A stretch of 64,000 bases of DNA from Bryum argenteum. Its lineage: Eukaryota; Streptophyta; Bryopsida; Bryales; Bryaceae. Positions 11,435 through 24,091 of this stretch are shown piece after piece. The stretch covers positions 12,627,001 through 12,691,000 of the forward strand of contig CM073325.1 of the NCBI GenBank assembly GCA_037043015.1, written 5' to 3'. A model generated the notes under the pieces. That model saw nothing but the letters and a program-made list of their open reading frames with translations, ran no database searches and had not been told where the DNA came from. The position numbers were made by a program, and so were the translations under genes. The first letter of the stretch is position 1. Every line of letters starts with the position of its first letter.

Positions 11435-11687
11435 CCTCAATTCCGTTAAAATGGCACTATGCCATGTGCCATTTTGTCACACCAGATCTTACATATGTGC
11501 TCACATGGAATGGTGTATTCTATAATATCACAATTTTTTGAATAACATCACTCCTTTATATACAGTGTCACTCATTTTCCATAATATCACCTTCAAATTC
11601 TGTTATAGCACATGGTTTTTGAACTACAATTCAGAAAGTTGAGGTGTGCCATTTTAGCGGCATAACGCCATTTTAACGGAATTGGGG
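11435..11687 (+). mobile_element. AATTCCGTTAAAATGG-family MITE, copy 2 (253 bp)
   Basis: The termini CCTCAATTCCGTTAAAATGG and the matching inverted right end are clear, and subterminal motifs atggcactatgccatg form an additional small palindrome. It has the same orientation as copy 1 and the same 253-bp length as copy 3. The target duplication is not clear. Confidence 0.85.
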
Positions 11688-12481
11688 ATTCGATCATTCA
11701 TCTTGCAATGGATTGTGCTCGATCGGTTCATAGATCTGCACTTCTTTTTCCAATTATATTCCCTTCTATTCAAATTTCTCAAAGTTGTGCATGTACGGTA
11801 ATGAATTTTGTATTCGATGCACTCCAAGATGTTGAAAATCTGTAAATTAGGGGCTTAGTACCCCCACTACATGCATTTGGACTTCGATTGGTCATAGTGA
11901 TCGGGTGGATGCAAGTGCCGATAAGTATGACGAGGCTTTAAAAAGTCAAGCTCTTCCTTTTGGTTTTTCTTGGTAGTTAGTGTGGTGCAAAACTAGTGTG
12001 GTACATGACCATTGGCAAAGTGATGAGGTGTAAGTATTTGCTTTGAAAAGTTGTTGAAACTATACTCCGCATCACTTGATGCCAATTGCCGTAATGGAGT
12101 AAGCCCCTTAGTGTTAGTGCACTTATAAAATACTATGGTGTTTACTTGTTCATTAGAGACCATGACTCAATTAGGACTAGTAGCATCATTGAAGATGTTC
12201 AGAACAAGTTGCTTAAAACACTACCAATTACTAGTTTTTATTGTTTGTTTTGGAGAGGTCCAAATACGTTCTTTTTGCATTTAGGAGGTGTACAAGTATA
12301 ATTTGGAAACGTCAAAATTTTATATATTTCTAGGAAACACTCTAGGAAATATCTCTACATGAAAATTTGGGTATTATTTCCAAGGTTGACGGATAAGAGA
12401 TCTCATATGTAGCACTATTTTGTAATTCCACAAACTTCTTTCTCTCTTGTTTATGGAATCAAAATGTTCTAACTAGGTAAA
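11688..12481. other. Gene-free AT-rich stretch
   Basis: I see no open frame of note and no defined repeat. Confidence 0.5.
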
Positions 12482-12484
12482 ATT

Positions 12485-12755
12485 CACTAGTAGAAAATAG
12501 TGTCCAAAATTCGTTCGTAAATACATGTCCAGAATTACATAGATCGTTCTTTTTTCTCCTATAACTTTATGTCCTTGAACCAATTATTACAATTGTCAAT
12601 TTTTTACAGATTCAATACTAGTGTAGGGTGGTCTACTGCACTAACAAAAACTTAGCTATAAAATATTGGTAGAAGTCGTAGGAAAAAGAAAGCAGTTCTA
12701 TGTAATTCCAAACATGTAATTATGGATAATTTTTGGACACCATTTTCTACTAGTG
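12485..12755. mobile_element. CACTA (En/Spm)-like MITE, 271 bp
   Basis: The element starts CACTAGTAGAAAATAGTGTC and ends in the inverted complement with one difference over about 20 bp. The 3-bp target duplication ATT lies at 12482-12484 and 12756-12758. CACTA ends plus a 3-bp duplication are diagnostic of the CACTA superfamily. No coding sequence. Confidence 0.9.
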
Positions 12756-12758
12756 ATT

Positions 12759-14026
12759 TGCTTTGTTGAATCTCAAGAGATAAGAAGAATAATATCTTTT
12801 ATTTTGGCATAATAACCCAAAAGTAGTCCTATAGAAAGCAAGGCACTTATACAAAATTACATATCTTATGTGATTCCAACAAGAGGATGTTGTATGCAAT
12901 TCAAGATTTAATCTTGAAATACAATGTATCTACGCAAATCCTCCAATACTAGGGCAATAACAACCTTACAAGGGTTATTATGGCAATTGTCATCATGGTA
13001 GTCACCACACACTAACCCCTCATAGTTATCTCTTTATAACAAACAATCTCACTACATGTACTTGAACACGTTTACTTACTCACACAAACAAATGTGTGGT
13101 TACATTCTTCATGTCAACATAGCTTAAAGAGTGACAATTTCTCCACTAGCTGGGTGTATACACTTTAATTGAAATAGAATAGAAACCTTCAATTGAGATA
13201 GAACAGTAGCATATATAGTTGTCTTTATCAGCATTGGGTAGATGAATATGTAACCTTTGAAAACAACAAAGCAAAATCATATAATTGTATGCATTTGTAG
13301 CCATAGTCAATCAATTGAATCTCTCATTTCCAAACTTTTCTTGTGACCCATTAACACTAGACCACCTCTGCATTTTTGGTAGCTAAAACTTTCCTCTCAT
13401 ATTATATACTTTTTGCAATAAATATTATTGAGAAAGTTTAAAATGCACGCACTAGTAGAAGTTTGTGTCTTTGTGAAAGGAAAAGCATGACAGGATGGTG
13501 CGTATGACTATAGGATGACTAAACGTCCTCAAAATCACCCAGTTCGCAACATTGGGTGCAATAATTCATTTTTGGCTTTGTGTGAGCTCGCACAAATGAA
13601 AGGTCTAAAATTGCAACTGCATCAACCTCTTCTCATCCATCGTGCTTACGCGGCCAATAGCCAACCATTTGGCAATTATATGGGGAGCCTCTTTTAGTCA
13701 ACATACCCCTATTCCAAACCTCTCTTAGTCGACATGCCCCTAATCTGATGTTGTTCGTGGATTTTAATCTGTTGGCATGGAACATGCGGAGTCATTGCGG
13801 AATCATTAGTTGTTGAGACCTTTAATTAACCGTTTAATGTTTAGAATCTAGTGTAGCTCCTCCAATTTGTTCTTTATTTATTTTCACCAAAATGCATTTT
13901 CTGTGAGGAATAACGCGGATTCATTGTCAATTCATTTATTGTTGAGAACTTGAGTTAGTTGTTTTCAGCATTTTGCGGAACAATTTAAGCGTTGTGACAC
14001 CGTGACAAATACAAAATTTCAATTAA
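12759..14026. other. Gene-free AT-rich stretch
   Basis: Only a lone CACTAGTAGAAG terminus at about 13450 stands out, facing right. No gene is recognised; the 60-codon frame at 13515-13697 has no support. Confidence 0.45.
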
Positions 14027-14279
14027 CCCCAATTCCGTTAAAATGGCATTATTCCGGTAAAATGGCACACCTCAACTTTATGAACTGTAGTTCAAAAACC
14101 ATGTGATATAACAAAATTTTAAGGTGATATTAGGGAAAATAAGTGACAATGTATATAAAGAAGTGATATTACAAAAAAAATTGTGATATTACAAAATATA
14201 CCATTTTATATGAGCACAAATGTAAGATCTAGTGTGACAAAATGGCACATGGCATAGTGCCATTTTAACGGAATTGGGG
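14027..14279 (-). mobile_element. AATTCCGTTAAAATGG-family MITE, copy 3 (253 bp)
   Basis: The termini CCCCAATTCCGTTAAAATGG and their complement are exact for about 20 bp. The interior matches copy 2 in reverse orientation, including the gtgatattaca phrases. Same length as copy 2. Confidence 0.88.
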
Positions 14280-16850
14280 TTCATTCTTGTTTTGACCTAT
14301 AAATGAAGTGGGAATCATTAAGTGCTCAATAGACAATTACAAATTTTGCAATGTCATTTCTTATGCATTCTTACTTAATCATAAAAAGTGAGATTTACCT
14401 AGCACCGTTAAACGTGCCTAAGGTTTTTTCAACTAAGGCTCTAAACTTTTCATAACATCACTTCTGGAACATGTGCTTACAATTCTAGTTTTTAATTCTA
14501 TTTACAACTAATACAATGTTGATGGCAAAGGTTGCTCTCTATTACTCAACATTGAATTTAATCATGACATTAATTTTAGAAGCGATACAATCGCAACCTC
14601 TGCGTTTCTTGCATCCATTACATTTTTGGTTGCAGCCTTAATCGGTGATGTTCATAGCTTTGCCTATTAGTGAAGAAGCCTTGGAAAATAGGGGTACCGT
14701 TAGTTCATCATCCTTTGGTAAAGCAACCTTGGTTGTTGGAGCCTTGGAGGTAGCATTGCAGACTCTGGTTTTGTAGCGAGCCTCAACCATCATAATCATT
14801 ACCGTTGCAACCTTGTTGTTTATGAGAGCATTGGATAGGAGCCTCGGACGTTGTTCTAAGAGTTGCAATATGGGTGTCCCAAATGACCTCTCTCTCATCT
14901 CCGGACGTAAGGTCCACAATATTCACAACATTGTTGTATTTAGCCAACATCTGTTGTGCTCAATTCTAAATTGTTGCATAGAGATAATCAACGGTGCAAA
15001 CTCTACCACATAGTGTTATTGCAAATTTTTTGCCATCGATTGTTATCTAAAGATACAAAAACAGAAAGAACGCACAAAGCATTTGCAAGCAAGATCCTGT
15101 TGTACATGAAAACACTAAGAGGAGAGTTGAAGAAGAAAGATAATTGACTAGATGGTGGATGGAAAAGTCAAGCAGTTGGAGAAGAGTGATTATGCGAAAG
15201 ATGCTCTCTACATGTGAAAATGATGTTTTCACCAATACTTAGCCGCCACTGCCATAAAGAACAAATAAAGCTCACACTTAAGTTTAATTGAAATACTTGA
15301 TTGCCCTAGGAACACCAATGATTGAAATTCATGTTTCCACATGTGAAAATGATGTTTTCCCTAATACGTAGCCGCCACTCCCTTAAATGAACAAACAAAG
15401 TTCACATCAGATGTAATTTTCCAAAGTCACTCGTAGAAAATTGCACAAAAGGTGACTTCATAATGACTTGTTCCAGAAAGTGACTTCATGGTGACTTGTT
15501 CCTAATGATGCAAGAGAGCCCATTTAATTGTGCTCCTAAAAGGATCAAAATAAATTATTATATTTTTCACTTCTCTTTAGATTCTTTTGTGTAATAAGCT
15601 ATACTACAGGTCTACACTCTACAACCTACTAGCAATCGTATTGAACAATTTTCTACTAGTGTAACATAAGTATTTGAACAATTTTCTACTAGTGTAACAT
15701 AAGTGTTCTACAAAGTAGGTCGGAAACGACCTTAAATGTTCAACTTCTAAAAAAGGGTATTTAGAAGTTGATGTCAAGGGTGTAAGGATTATAAATTTTA
15801 TATTTCCAAAACTACCTTAAACCACCAAAGGAGGGTGATGACAGGGTGCAAGGGTCACCCTTGCGGTTGTAGGTTCAAAGAGTTATTATAGACTTGTTAT
15901 AGGTTCTTATGGGTTCAAAACTTGTTGCAGACCTTGTACACACTATAATAAAATTGTCCTAAAAACTTTTACACAGTGGTGTGATAGAATGTTTCACTGA
16001 GGAATTCCTTGTTTGTTCTGTGCAACATGGTACATGAGTTATGTTAAGTGTCTTGATATATTATTGTATAATTTCACTTCAAAGAAATCATTATGTGTTG
16101 TTTGAGTTCAATTCAAAGAACAACCTAAATAAACCTATAAAAAAGTCCATATGCTTTGGCTTGCTCATTTACTTTGGTGCAATTTGTCGAAACATGATAG
16201 TCATTACTAAAGAAACATGATAGTCATTACTAAAAACTATCTTGTATGGCCACTTCTTAGTGAAAACCGTGGTCTGTGGTATCACTTACTTCATTTCAAG
16301 CAGTATCAGTTAATTCATTTCACTTCAAGCGGTATCAGTTACTTCAATTCACTTCAAGTCCAGAGAGTCCAGAATTAATCTACGTCCGCCTAGCAGATTT
16401 GTTATTTTGACATTCTTTTAACACAGTAGCCTCTGCTTTTTAAGCTCGAGGAAAACTTAATTTTGTTGGTCATTGACATAACCAGTACAGTTTCTACAAC
16501 CAAGGTACGTGAGGCCAATCAATTTCCTTCAGGACTAACAATGAGAATAGTTTCAATTCTAACTTTCATCAACAGACTTGAATGTGTGACACTATGCAGC
16601 AACATCTCAATAAGCGCTTAATGTGTGACACTATAATTAGATAAGTTCAAAATAATACCGACCTCGAATTGATAGTGTGACCAACACTATGTTTCGGAAT
16701 TGCGCCTGAAATTAGATATGAACAAAACTCGAAGCATGATACACGCAAGAGCAAGAGGACTTCAGAAAACATAGCATTATAAGCCAAGGGGCTGGCAAAT
16801 TCTAAGTAGAAAGGGTGCAATGAATAGATGCAGCAACAATGTTAAAAGGT
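14280..16850. repeat. Gene-free stretch with local direct repeats
   Basis: No gene is recognised. Direct repeats are visible. A segment of about 68 bp around atgtgaaaatgatgttttc occurs near 15213 and again near 15338. gaacaattttctactagtg is doubled at 15643-15694. gaaacatgatagtcattac is doubled at 16192-16238. A degenerate tandem built on cacttcaagc-ggtatcagtta lies at about 16285-16358. The CTACTAGTG ends at 15661 and 15694 look like CACTA termini, and a candidate partner CACTCGTAGAAAATTG starts at 15428, but no matching 3-bp duplication was found. Confidence 0.5.
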
Positions 16851-17216
16851 AAGAAAAAATTTAATGTGCCCTCACAGGGCAAAGAGTCTGATGAGAGGCC
16901 TTATCATGGCCCAGTTTATGATGAGACCCTTCAATGGAAACAATCTCCGCTTCAGCCGTCCTGTAATTAGTCATTCGGCAATTTGCACACCCCTCTTTTG
17001 TTCCTATAATTCTAGCTCCTCTTCCCTCGCTCAGGGAATGGAGCCATGGGGTGGGTCTTCTCCACGTCCCGGTTTTTTGCTCTGGTTCATGAATGGAATG
17101 GATTGTTGTACACTCGGAATCAATATGGGTTGAGATGGATCACCCCTCCATTGCTTGCTTGGCTTGGCACCCGGTTTTATGATAAGGTAGTTATACAGAC
17201 AGAAGAAGGGCGCATT

Positions 17217-19690
17217 TCAAGCTGTCCATGATGCCGACCTAGTGAGCGATGGCTTCATCTTCTTATCCTCTTCGAGTCCTATCATCCCCAAGTGCGACGG
17301 ATCCTCTAACATCATCTTCGCAACAAGGTAACCTGCAATACTCCAGGTCTGGAACTTACGAGCTTGTTTTCCAACGTATCGACCCAGCTTGCCATCGTAA
17401 TATTCTGGCCAACCATCCTTGGAGAGTCGCGTTTCCACCTGTTCGATTGCCCGTCTTGCAATTTGAGGTCTCCCGGCTTTGATACAGGCTGCTGTCAGCA
17501 TCCAAAGAATCACTGCACACAAAAAAAGCTTGAACAATTACACAACTGAACAATCCAGGAACACGATATGAGGTAATCAAAGCACGGTTATAGTGGTACC
17601 TGGCCAAGATCCAGCGTTGTGATAACTCCACCTTGTGTTCTTTGGGTCGCAGCCTGTGACAATGCGCCACTCGTGGCCCTCCATGGCAGGGTAAGAAACC
17701 TTAAGAGGCATGTCACCGACAAGCTCTGGCCATCGAGCTTCGAGCAAGTCCATGACGGCAGACGCCTGATCAGAAGTTGCAAGAGACGATAGAATAGCCA
17801 TGAAGTTGCCGATGGCAAACCAACGGAAGTCCATACGAGCAGGGCTAACGTTTCCGATGAAGAAACCTCCCTTCAATGGCAGGAAGTCAAAAATCCAGTC
17901 TGGGATTGAATCCGGTATCACGTTGAATTTGTTGACGGCGGTATGAGAATATTCTTCGGTTTTAAACCTGTAAATGTTGTTCAGCTGTTGATGATCCAAC
18001 CAAAAGTACTCTCGCATGTGAAAGCTCAGGGCGTGAAGTCGCTTGTCAATCCTCTCTAAGAACTCTTTTCCCTCCCCTTCTGCCTTGATTAGACTCTTCG
18101 CTGACCGCAGAGCCATGAAAAACAGGCTCTGGATTTCAATCGGGTAACCGTAAATGCCCTGCGAACAAGCAAAATGTGAAAAATGGTATTAAACAAATAA
18201 AGCTCTAATGTTTTAGAGTAGAAAAACGAGATATCAAGAGGAGCTTACCATCCGACGATCCACCATGCAGCAGCCATCGGCACACAGCAAAGTTGGAAAA
18301 GTATCAAATCCATCAGCGAGACACAACGTCAAAATTAGCCTCATTCCTCTTTGACAGTCTTGCATGTCTGCTAGCGTGTGATCTCCAGTGGACTTCGTGT
18401 AAGCACGAAGGAGAATAATCCACCAAAAACCGGAATCGACTGGGGCCACTCTTCCAATTGCACTCTCCCCGAAATCGGCGATCATTGTATCTGTTTTACG
18501 AACAGGATCGTGGAGTACCTGCAGATTACAACGCACAACTTTGTGAGTAACAGACGAGAGAAATTGATTTACTCCCTTGAAGTGATGGAAGCTGCCTGTG
18601 AACAATCGTTACCTTGAAACTTGCAGGCATAACACCTTCACCCAAAGTAAAACAGTCAATTCGCTTCTCGATGGACTGAAGGCGCAAAGTCTTGAGCAGA
18701 AAGTTTTTCACGATTTCTGGCTCGCCATTCATGAGAAATGCCAACGCACTGGGTACAAAGTCCCTTACAAACACCTGATAACAAATTACGTTGAACTTTA
18801 GAATATGAAACATCAAACAGAACGACTATTCAAAAACGGAACACCCAGTCTGACAGATGTGTAGTAATCTCTTCATCTTCACTGGTTACCGACCCATCCA
18901 ATAGATGAGAGAAGACTACCACCATTTCGATGGCAAATAGAGCTGCTTAACTATACATTGAAACATTACTATCATAAGGACAAAAACAATGAAGAGAACC
19001 ACCAATCCTTCTAATATTCGTTGTATTGACCTAAGCAACACTACTTCACAGCTTTTAACATTTTCAGGATCACTCAAGCTCCATATGTACTCGATTCTAA
19101 CGACCATGTGCCCACCGTTTCTTTCCATTAAAGAAAATTGTAAAAGAAAAGCAGGCCCTAACACAAGTAGCAGACCATCAAAATGCGTAAGGTAAAAGTT
19201 TGTGACCAAGTGCTGTACAGATGCATCATCATCATATCTCTATGTACTTCACCGAATCCGATATGCACACATTCGGGAATGGATTGCAAACCTGATTGTA
19301 ATTCAGTGACTCTTCCGTGGGGTCCAACGCGGCAATGGTCCCAACGGGCTTGTTCCGGAAGAACACCACCGACCTTCGTAATGCTTCCCATGCGTCTCCA
19401 ATCATAGGATGAGGCTCAAAAGCATGGTGCTCACGAGGAGTACCGGCGGAGGATCGAATGCTGGGAGATAGGAGCGCCTCCAAGCACTCGGAGCTTTTAA
19501 CAGTCTCCAGCTGCCGAGGAGGACGTGGTGAAGACAGGCCCGAGGAAATGATATCATTCAGAGACCGCTCATCAAGGGAGTGATGAGTCTCAATTTGACG
19601 CGGCTTGTTCTCCATCGCCGCCTTCTCGTGATCAATGCTACCGTTGTCAGCAGAAGTGTCCAGGGTAAGTGGTCTTGGAAAGCTATACAT
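17217..19690 (-). CDS. Alkaline/neutral invertase, GH100 (561 aa)
   Basis: Five exons: 19690-19292, 18774-18613, 18518-18249, 18158-17600 and 17512-17217, all GT-AG and in frame. The enzyme hydrolyses sucrose to glucose and fructose. After a variable N-terminus (to about residue 90) the sequence follows the family closely: [55 protein letters not shown] (carrying the presumed catalytic Asp), [13 protein letters not shown] and [20 protein letters not shown], ending RSASWTA. Full length for the cytosolic (beta) group; the short N-terminus with a LDERSLND phrase resembles the cytosolic CINV type and shows no obvious plastid or mitochondrial targeting. The ATG at 19690 has an in-frame stop upstream. 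The leader probably contains introns (acceptor near 19719). Confidence 0.96.
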
Positions 19691-19909
19691 ATCGGATCCT
19701 TAACCAACGAAAAATCTCCTGAATCGGTTACCTTAAGTGCCTTAATGAGGGAATATCAAAGGTAAGGCTTACCACAATTGGTTAATCTGTCTCTTTTCTG
19801 GCTTCGTTCTTGCAAAGAAGCTTCAATCCACAGTGGCTAAGTCTTCCTTGTGCCTTCCTACTTCACAAAATGCATGCAAGCTTTACTCACTTATGGAGGA
19901 TCAATGTCC

Positions 19910-20742
19910 CTATCTAGCATGTCCTGATTGATATGGAGTCAGGCTCCAGGAGGCGTCAGAATCTGCTTCCGGAGCCCCAGGTGACAGCTCCTGCATCATA
20001 CACACAAGATTCATCGGCTCAATAGCGGAATCAATTGTGACATTCAGAGTGTTCGATATGTAATATAGAAAGACTTGGATAATAAACAAATAGAGGAGCA
20101 AAATACGCACTAAACAAGGAATACCAGACCTCAAACTTATCGACTACTCAAGAAATCTCCTCCTGCTTTTTCGTCGAAAATTATGGATACGTGAGTTTAA
20201 TCAGTTCAAAACCAAAAACTCCCCTGTTTCACTACATCCAAGAGATGCTGATATGCATACCTATAAGATACGAGTTCGCAAATGAAAGAATCAACTCCGG
20301 CTGCAATACAAACCACAAATTCTGCATCAATACTCGTAAATTGACCAAGTACACGAAAACCAACAAAACAAAGTGAGAGACACTGAAAATGGTAATCACC
20401 ATTGTAACCCTGAATGAATACAGCGAGATGATTTGTCGAGAAGAGGAAATTCAGTCACAGTTAGATCGTCACATCACAGGACACAAATATCTGTCACCTT
20501 CGGGCCGGGCTGAAAAAGCATCCTCAGAAACAAGAACGGAACTTAAATTACCAGCAACTTCTTTGACTACAACTCTCCAAACTACATCCACGAACGGAGT
20601 CCGCTAAAAACTCCATCCGATTCAAGCCTCTTGGTATTTCTGTGCTAAAATCTGTATACATACCCCGTATACTGTAAACAAAGACAATTCTAAATACCTG
20701 CTGTAAGTTAGCAAAGGAGGATGCGTAGTAATTTTCTCTCAT
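19910..20742 (-). other. Possible spliced upstream ORF / leader exons of the invertase
   Basis: An ATG at 20742 opens a 15-codon frame to a good donor (CAG followed by GTATTT) at 20698. A matching acceptor at 19990 continues the same phase for 26 codons to a stop at 19910. This gives a 41-residue peptide beginning MRENYYASSFANLQQ. It lies in the presumed 5' leader of the invertase. It could be a uORF, part of a short independent gene, or a chance reading of untranslated exons. No transcript evidence is available. Confidence 0.35.
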
Positions 20743-23700
20743 GGCCAGTTTGTCATGCCTGCAAACACGAAAACACCACCGCTGCGCTGTTCAAAACTGC
20801 TCTGCAAACCCTAAAACCCCGAAATCGTTGCCGCTTCGCTCTTCTCGAATCCCCAATGCTATCGATACACTACTATCTCGAATAATTCACGGAGCTATTC
20901 ATGGCGACGAGTTGAAAGAGCTACAAGTAAAACGAGTCTACGCAAACAGTCAAAATTCAGTCCCAGCCAGATGCGACATTGTACAGGAAAGAAAATATCG
21001 ATCCTACATTGACCTAGTCGATGATCTCACGAGCCATGACATCTAATCTTCATCGAAGCAGATTCCGGGGTGTAAAACTTTCTTGTTAGCACCGATAAAC
21101 TTCATGTTTGACAAGAATTGTGGGAATGGGATCGGTACCTGCGAGGCAATGTACGAAATCGGTGGTAGAGGTTGAGAATTGGATAGTTGTGCGGAGGTTA
21201 ATGAGGGGAAGGGCTGTTGAGTGCGTGTCTAAGTGCAGGTACGCAAAGAATGGGGAATGCGGTGGAATGAGCGGGTGAAGGAGGCTGGCTACAGAGAAGA
21301 GAAAATGAAAGAAGGGAAGAGGGATATTAAAGGGAAGAGGAAATGGGGGCAAGAGAGTGGAGCAACTGCAGGCATGCCTTGGGCACTTTGGTCTTTTTGC
21401 AACGCCGCGGGAGACAGAGCAGCGCACCAACAATGCTTGGCCTTCAGTTGTGTGAGGCGAGCCGACCCCTCCTCTCCCACTGGCCTCCCAGGGTCGTACC
21501 CGGGTTGATACCCTGAAACTCTCGCTCGATACCCGGTTCTGTACCCGGGCTGACATTGACATTTTCATTTTATTTTATTTTCCTCCAGCTGTGTTCCTTG
21601 CCAACTATGTAAGGGAGAGTGCTCAATAATGGCTCAAATTTCAGGGTGGGAAATTTGGAATAAAGTTTACCGTGTAAGTAATATCTGTGAATGGGGAAAG
21701 AAAGTGGGATGATAGTCAATGTGGATTTGTCAATTTTGGACTCTTTTACAATCTGATATGAATATCTAAAAGTGGATTTATAGGTGTTTCTAAAAAATGG
21801 TGTCCTTATTTGACACCCTATAATGTCTAAGATGAGTTTATGGTATTCTTAAGTTCAGAAGCTATTATGTACCTCCTTAGAACAAATTTCTAGTTAAGTT
21901 TCAAAAACCTCTTGTATCATCACTTTCGTTGTGAACACTAATTCTTCACAACAAATGTAAATATATGAGTGAAGAAAATTCTATAGTTTGCATCGAAATG
22001 GTGTGCACATTTTGTAATCGTAATTCGAACAAACCATGCTTACGTTTTTTGTCATTTGGGTCAAAAGCCCTGTGTAACATATATATATATAGTAACTAAG
22101 ATTCTTAAACCATCAATTTAAGAGAGTACAAAAAGTCAATGACATAAAAAACTTACAAGATTTTAAACCCATAGATTAAAGGTTACTTTGTAGCTAACTT
22201 GTTATAAAAAGTGAAAACGACAACCTATCAGACTAAAAAAAAAAGTGTAGAGAGTGCACGCTAGTAAAAAGGCTTTTGGCAATGTCCTCTCGCGAGGGAA
22301 ATTAAACAACCCCTTACTTGCAATTTTGCATAGAAGGTAATTGTTGAGGTTCGAAGCGCCTTTGAAGGGACCAATGGAGATGGTATAAGAGATGGGCAAA
22401 ATTTTAAATTTTCATGGAAGTGTATGATAAGCTCCATATGTCATTTTCTCGTTGTATGTTATGGTCTTGAGTACATTAGAGTAATATTTTCACCTTGTGT
22501 CAAGCTTCACTCTCTCAACAAATTTTCTATGGAAACTTCCATTGCCATAAGTTCTAGATTGTAACCATTTATTTCTACTTAAATACACACGAAAGAAAAG
22601 AAAAAAACTACTCCTACCTAAAAACAATGTAACCTATATATCTTGTTGAGGGCATCACCAATCGACGTAGGAAACAAGCAAGCCAATAAGATTATTCCGT
22701 AATGGGCCAAAAACGTCAAGCCCCCCAGCCACACGATAAGTCACTAGGCCCTGAAAGTGGGTCTTCCCCTCTAAAATTTTCAAAGCACGCTATCTTCCAA
22801 CCTCTCCGCAACCACCACTGCTTCATGCTACTCCACCCACTCACCGCTAAAGAGAGAATGCTATTTGAGACAACAAACATTCAAGATCAAGTGGAGAAAG
22901 TAAAAAAAAAAAACAACAACAAAACTTGTACCCTTCGAGGCAAGACTTATATTTGGCTTACAATAGCTCACTTCCATGGAAAAGAACACCTCCACACACC
23001 AAGCCACCAACCCTTCACGTTGAAATTGATATACCCTCTAAGATTACTATGTATGCACTATAAACCGATGCCCATAGATCATATAATCAATCCTTTATAG
23101 CTCCTTTCTTACCCTATTTTATTTTTCAATTTTTCAAATTCTCAAATTTTCAAAACAAATAAGGCATTTTTGCCCAATTGGGTTGCCAGCTCCATTTGTG
23201 TTGGTGGCATTTGCCTTTGAATATTAATGTGGATTCATGTGCCTAGTCAGCCAATGAGGTGCCATCCTGGGTGCATGGCATGCATTTAGTAACGTAGCAA
23301 GGCCAGCTTCTATTCTAAAATTGCCACAGGATAAGTTCATGCAACCGAATTACCGTGGCCAGTACCAATCTTATGACCCCATTTTCTAATCTTTTAAATG
23401 AATGCCCTGCTGTTATTGGCCTAATTTCCCTGCCTTTCTGGCACCCCAATGCTTATCACTTATGATTTTCCTCTTGCCCCAAATAATTTATTTAAAATCA
23501 TAACCGAAATATTCCAAGATTGGTTTTAACTTTTCGGCTAAGGTCAAACATTGTTGGAGAATTTAACGATATCAAATTTACCAACACTTTGTAAAATCTG
23601 CAAGAATGCTTGTTCATGGACATCGGTTCATTTTATTTTCTATTTCTTTCTAACTCATCGATGTATCAATCAATTGAGAGATATATAATCATGAATTAAA

Positions 23701-24091
23701 GTAGTGTAGGTACTTGGCTAAGGAGTTTCTTGTATTTTTTTGTACTTTACTAAGGTTCCTCTTGCAGCTAAGGTATTTGTTAAACCAACACTTCGTGTAG
23801 TGGCAAACCCATTGTACAATTACCGTCAAAAGTACTGGTAAGGGTGCTAGTGCGTTGCCTTTGAGGAAGTTGATTCCCGACCATGGAGGCCCCGACGTGA
23901 CTGGGGCTCTTAGCCACCAGTTCCGACCTCCAAAGTTGTATTGCTACTTAGGCATCTAGTCCACTTGTTCCACGCCACCTGCCCTCGGTTCTTAAATGTT
24001 TTGAGAACAGATCTTATCTCAATACTTAGGATGTTACTTGTTTGTGTTGCCTTAAGATGGCCTTGAATATGGAATGTTCACTTGTTCTTAA
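20743..24091. other. Gene-free stretch, possible invertase promoter at left
   Basis: A telo-box-like AAACCCTAAAA near 20806-20817 sits where an invertase transcription start could be. The 101-codon plus-strand frame at 20741-21046 has no known domain. The only defined feature to the right is the second copy of the dispersed repeat (about 21625-21840). The 132-codon frame at 22702-23100 is low-complexity and unsupported. Confidence 0.4.
21625..21840. repeat. Dispersed repeat, copy 2 (partner 5365-5580)
   Basis: It shares the start gctcaataatggctcaa and a later block around ggtgtttctaaaaaatggtg with 5365-5580, same orientation, diverged. No termini recognised. Confidence 0.55.

Noticed and set aside
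13450..15694. A larger 2.2-kb CACTA element from the lone CACTAGTAGAAG end to the CTACTAGTG ends
   Set aside because: Flanking 3-bp sequences do not match, and another AATTCCG-family MITE and other repeats lie between, so pairing is not supported.
20741..21046. 101-codon plus-strand frame starting MASLSC
   Set aside because: No known domain, and it lies over the presumed invertase leader/promoter.
22702..23100. 132-codon plus-strand frame
   Set aside because: Low-complexity, with no domain or gene context.
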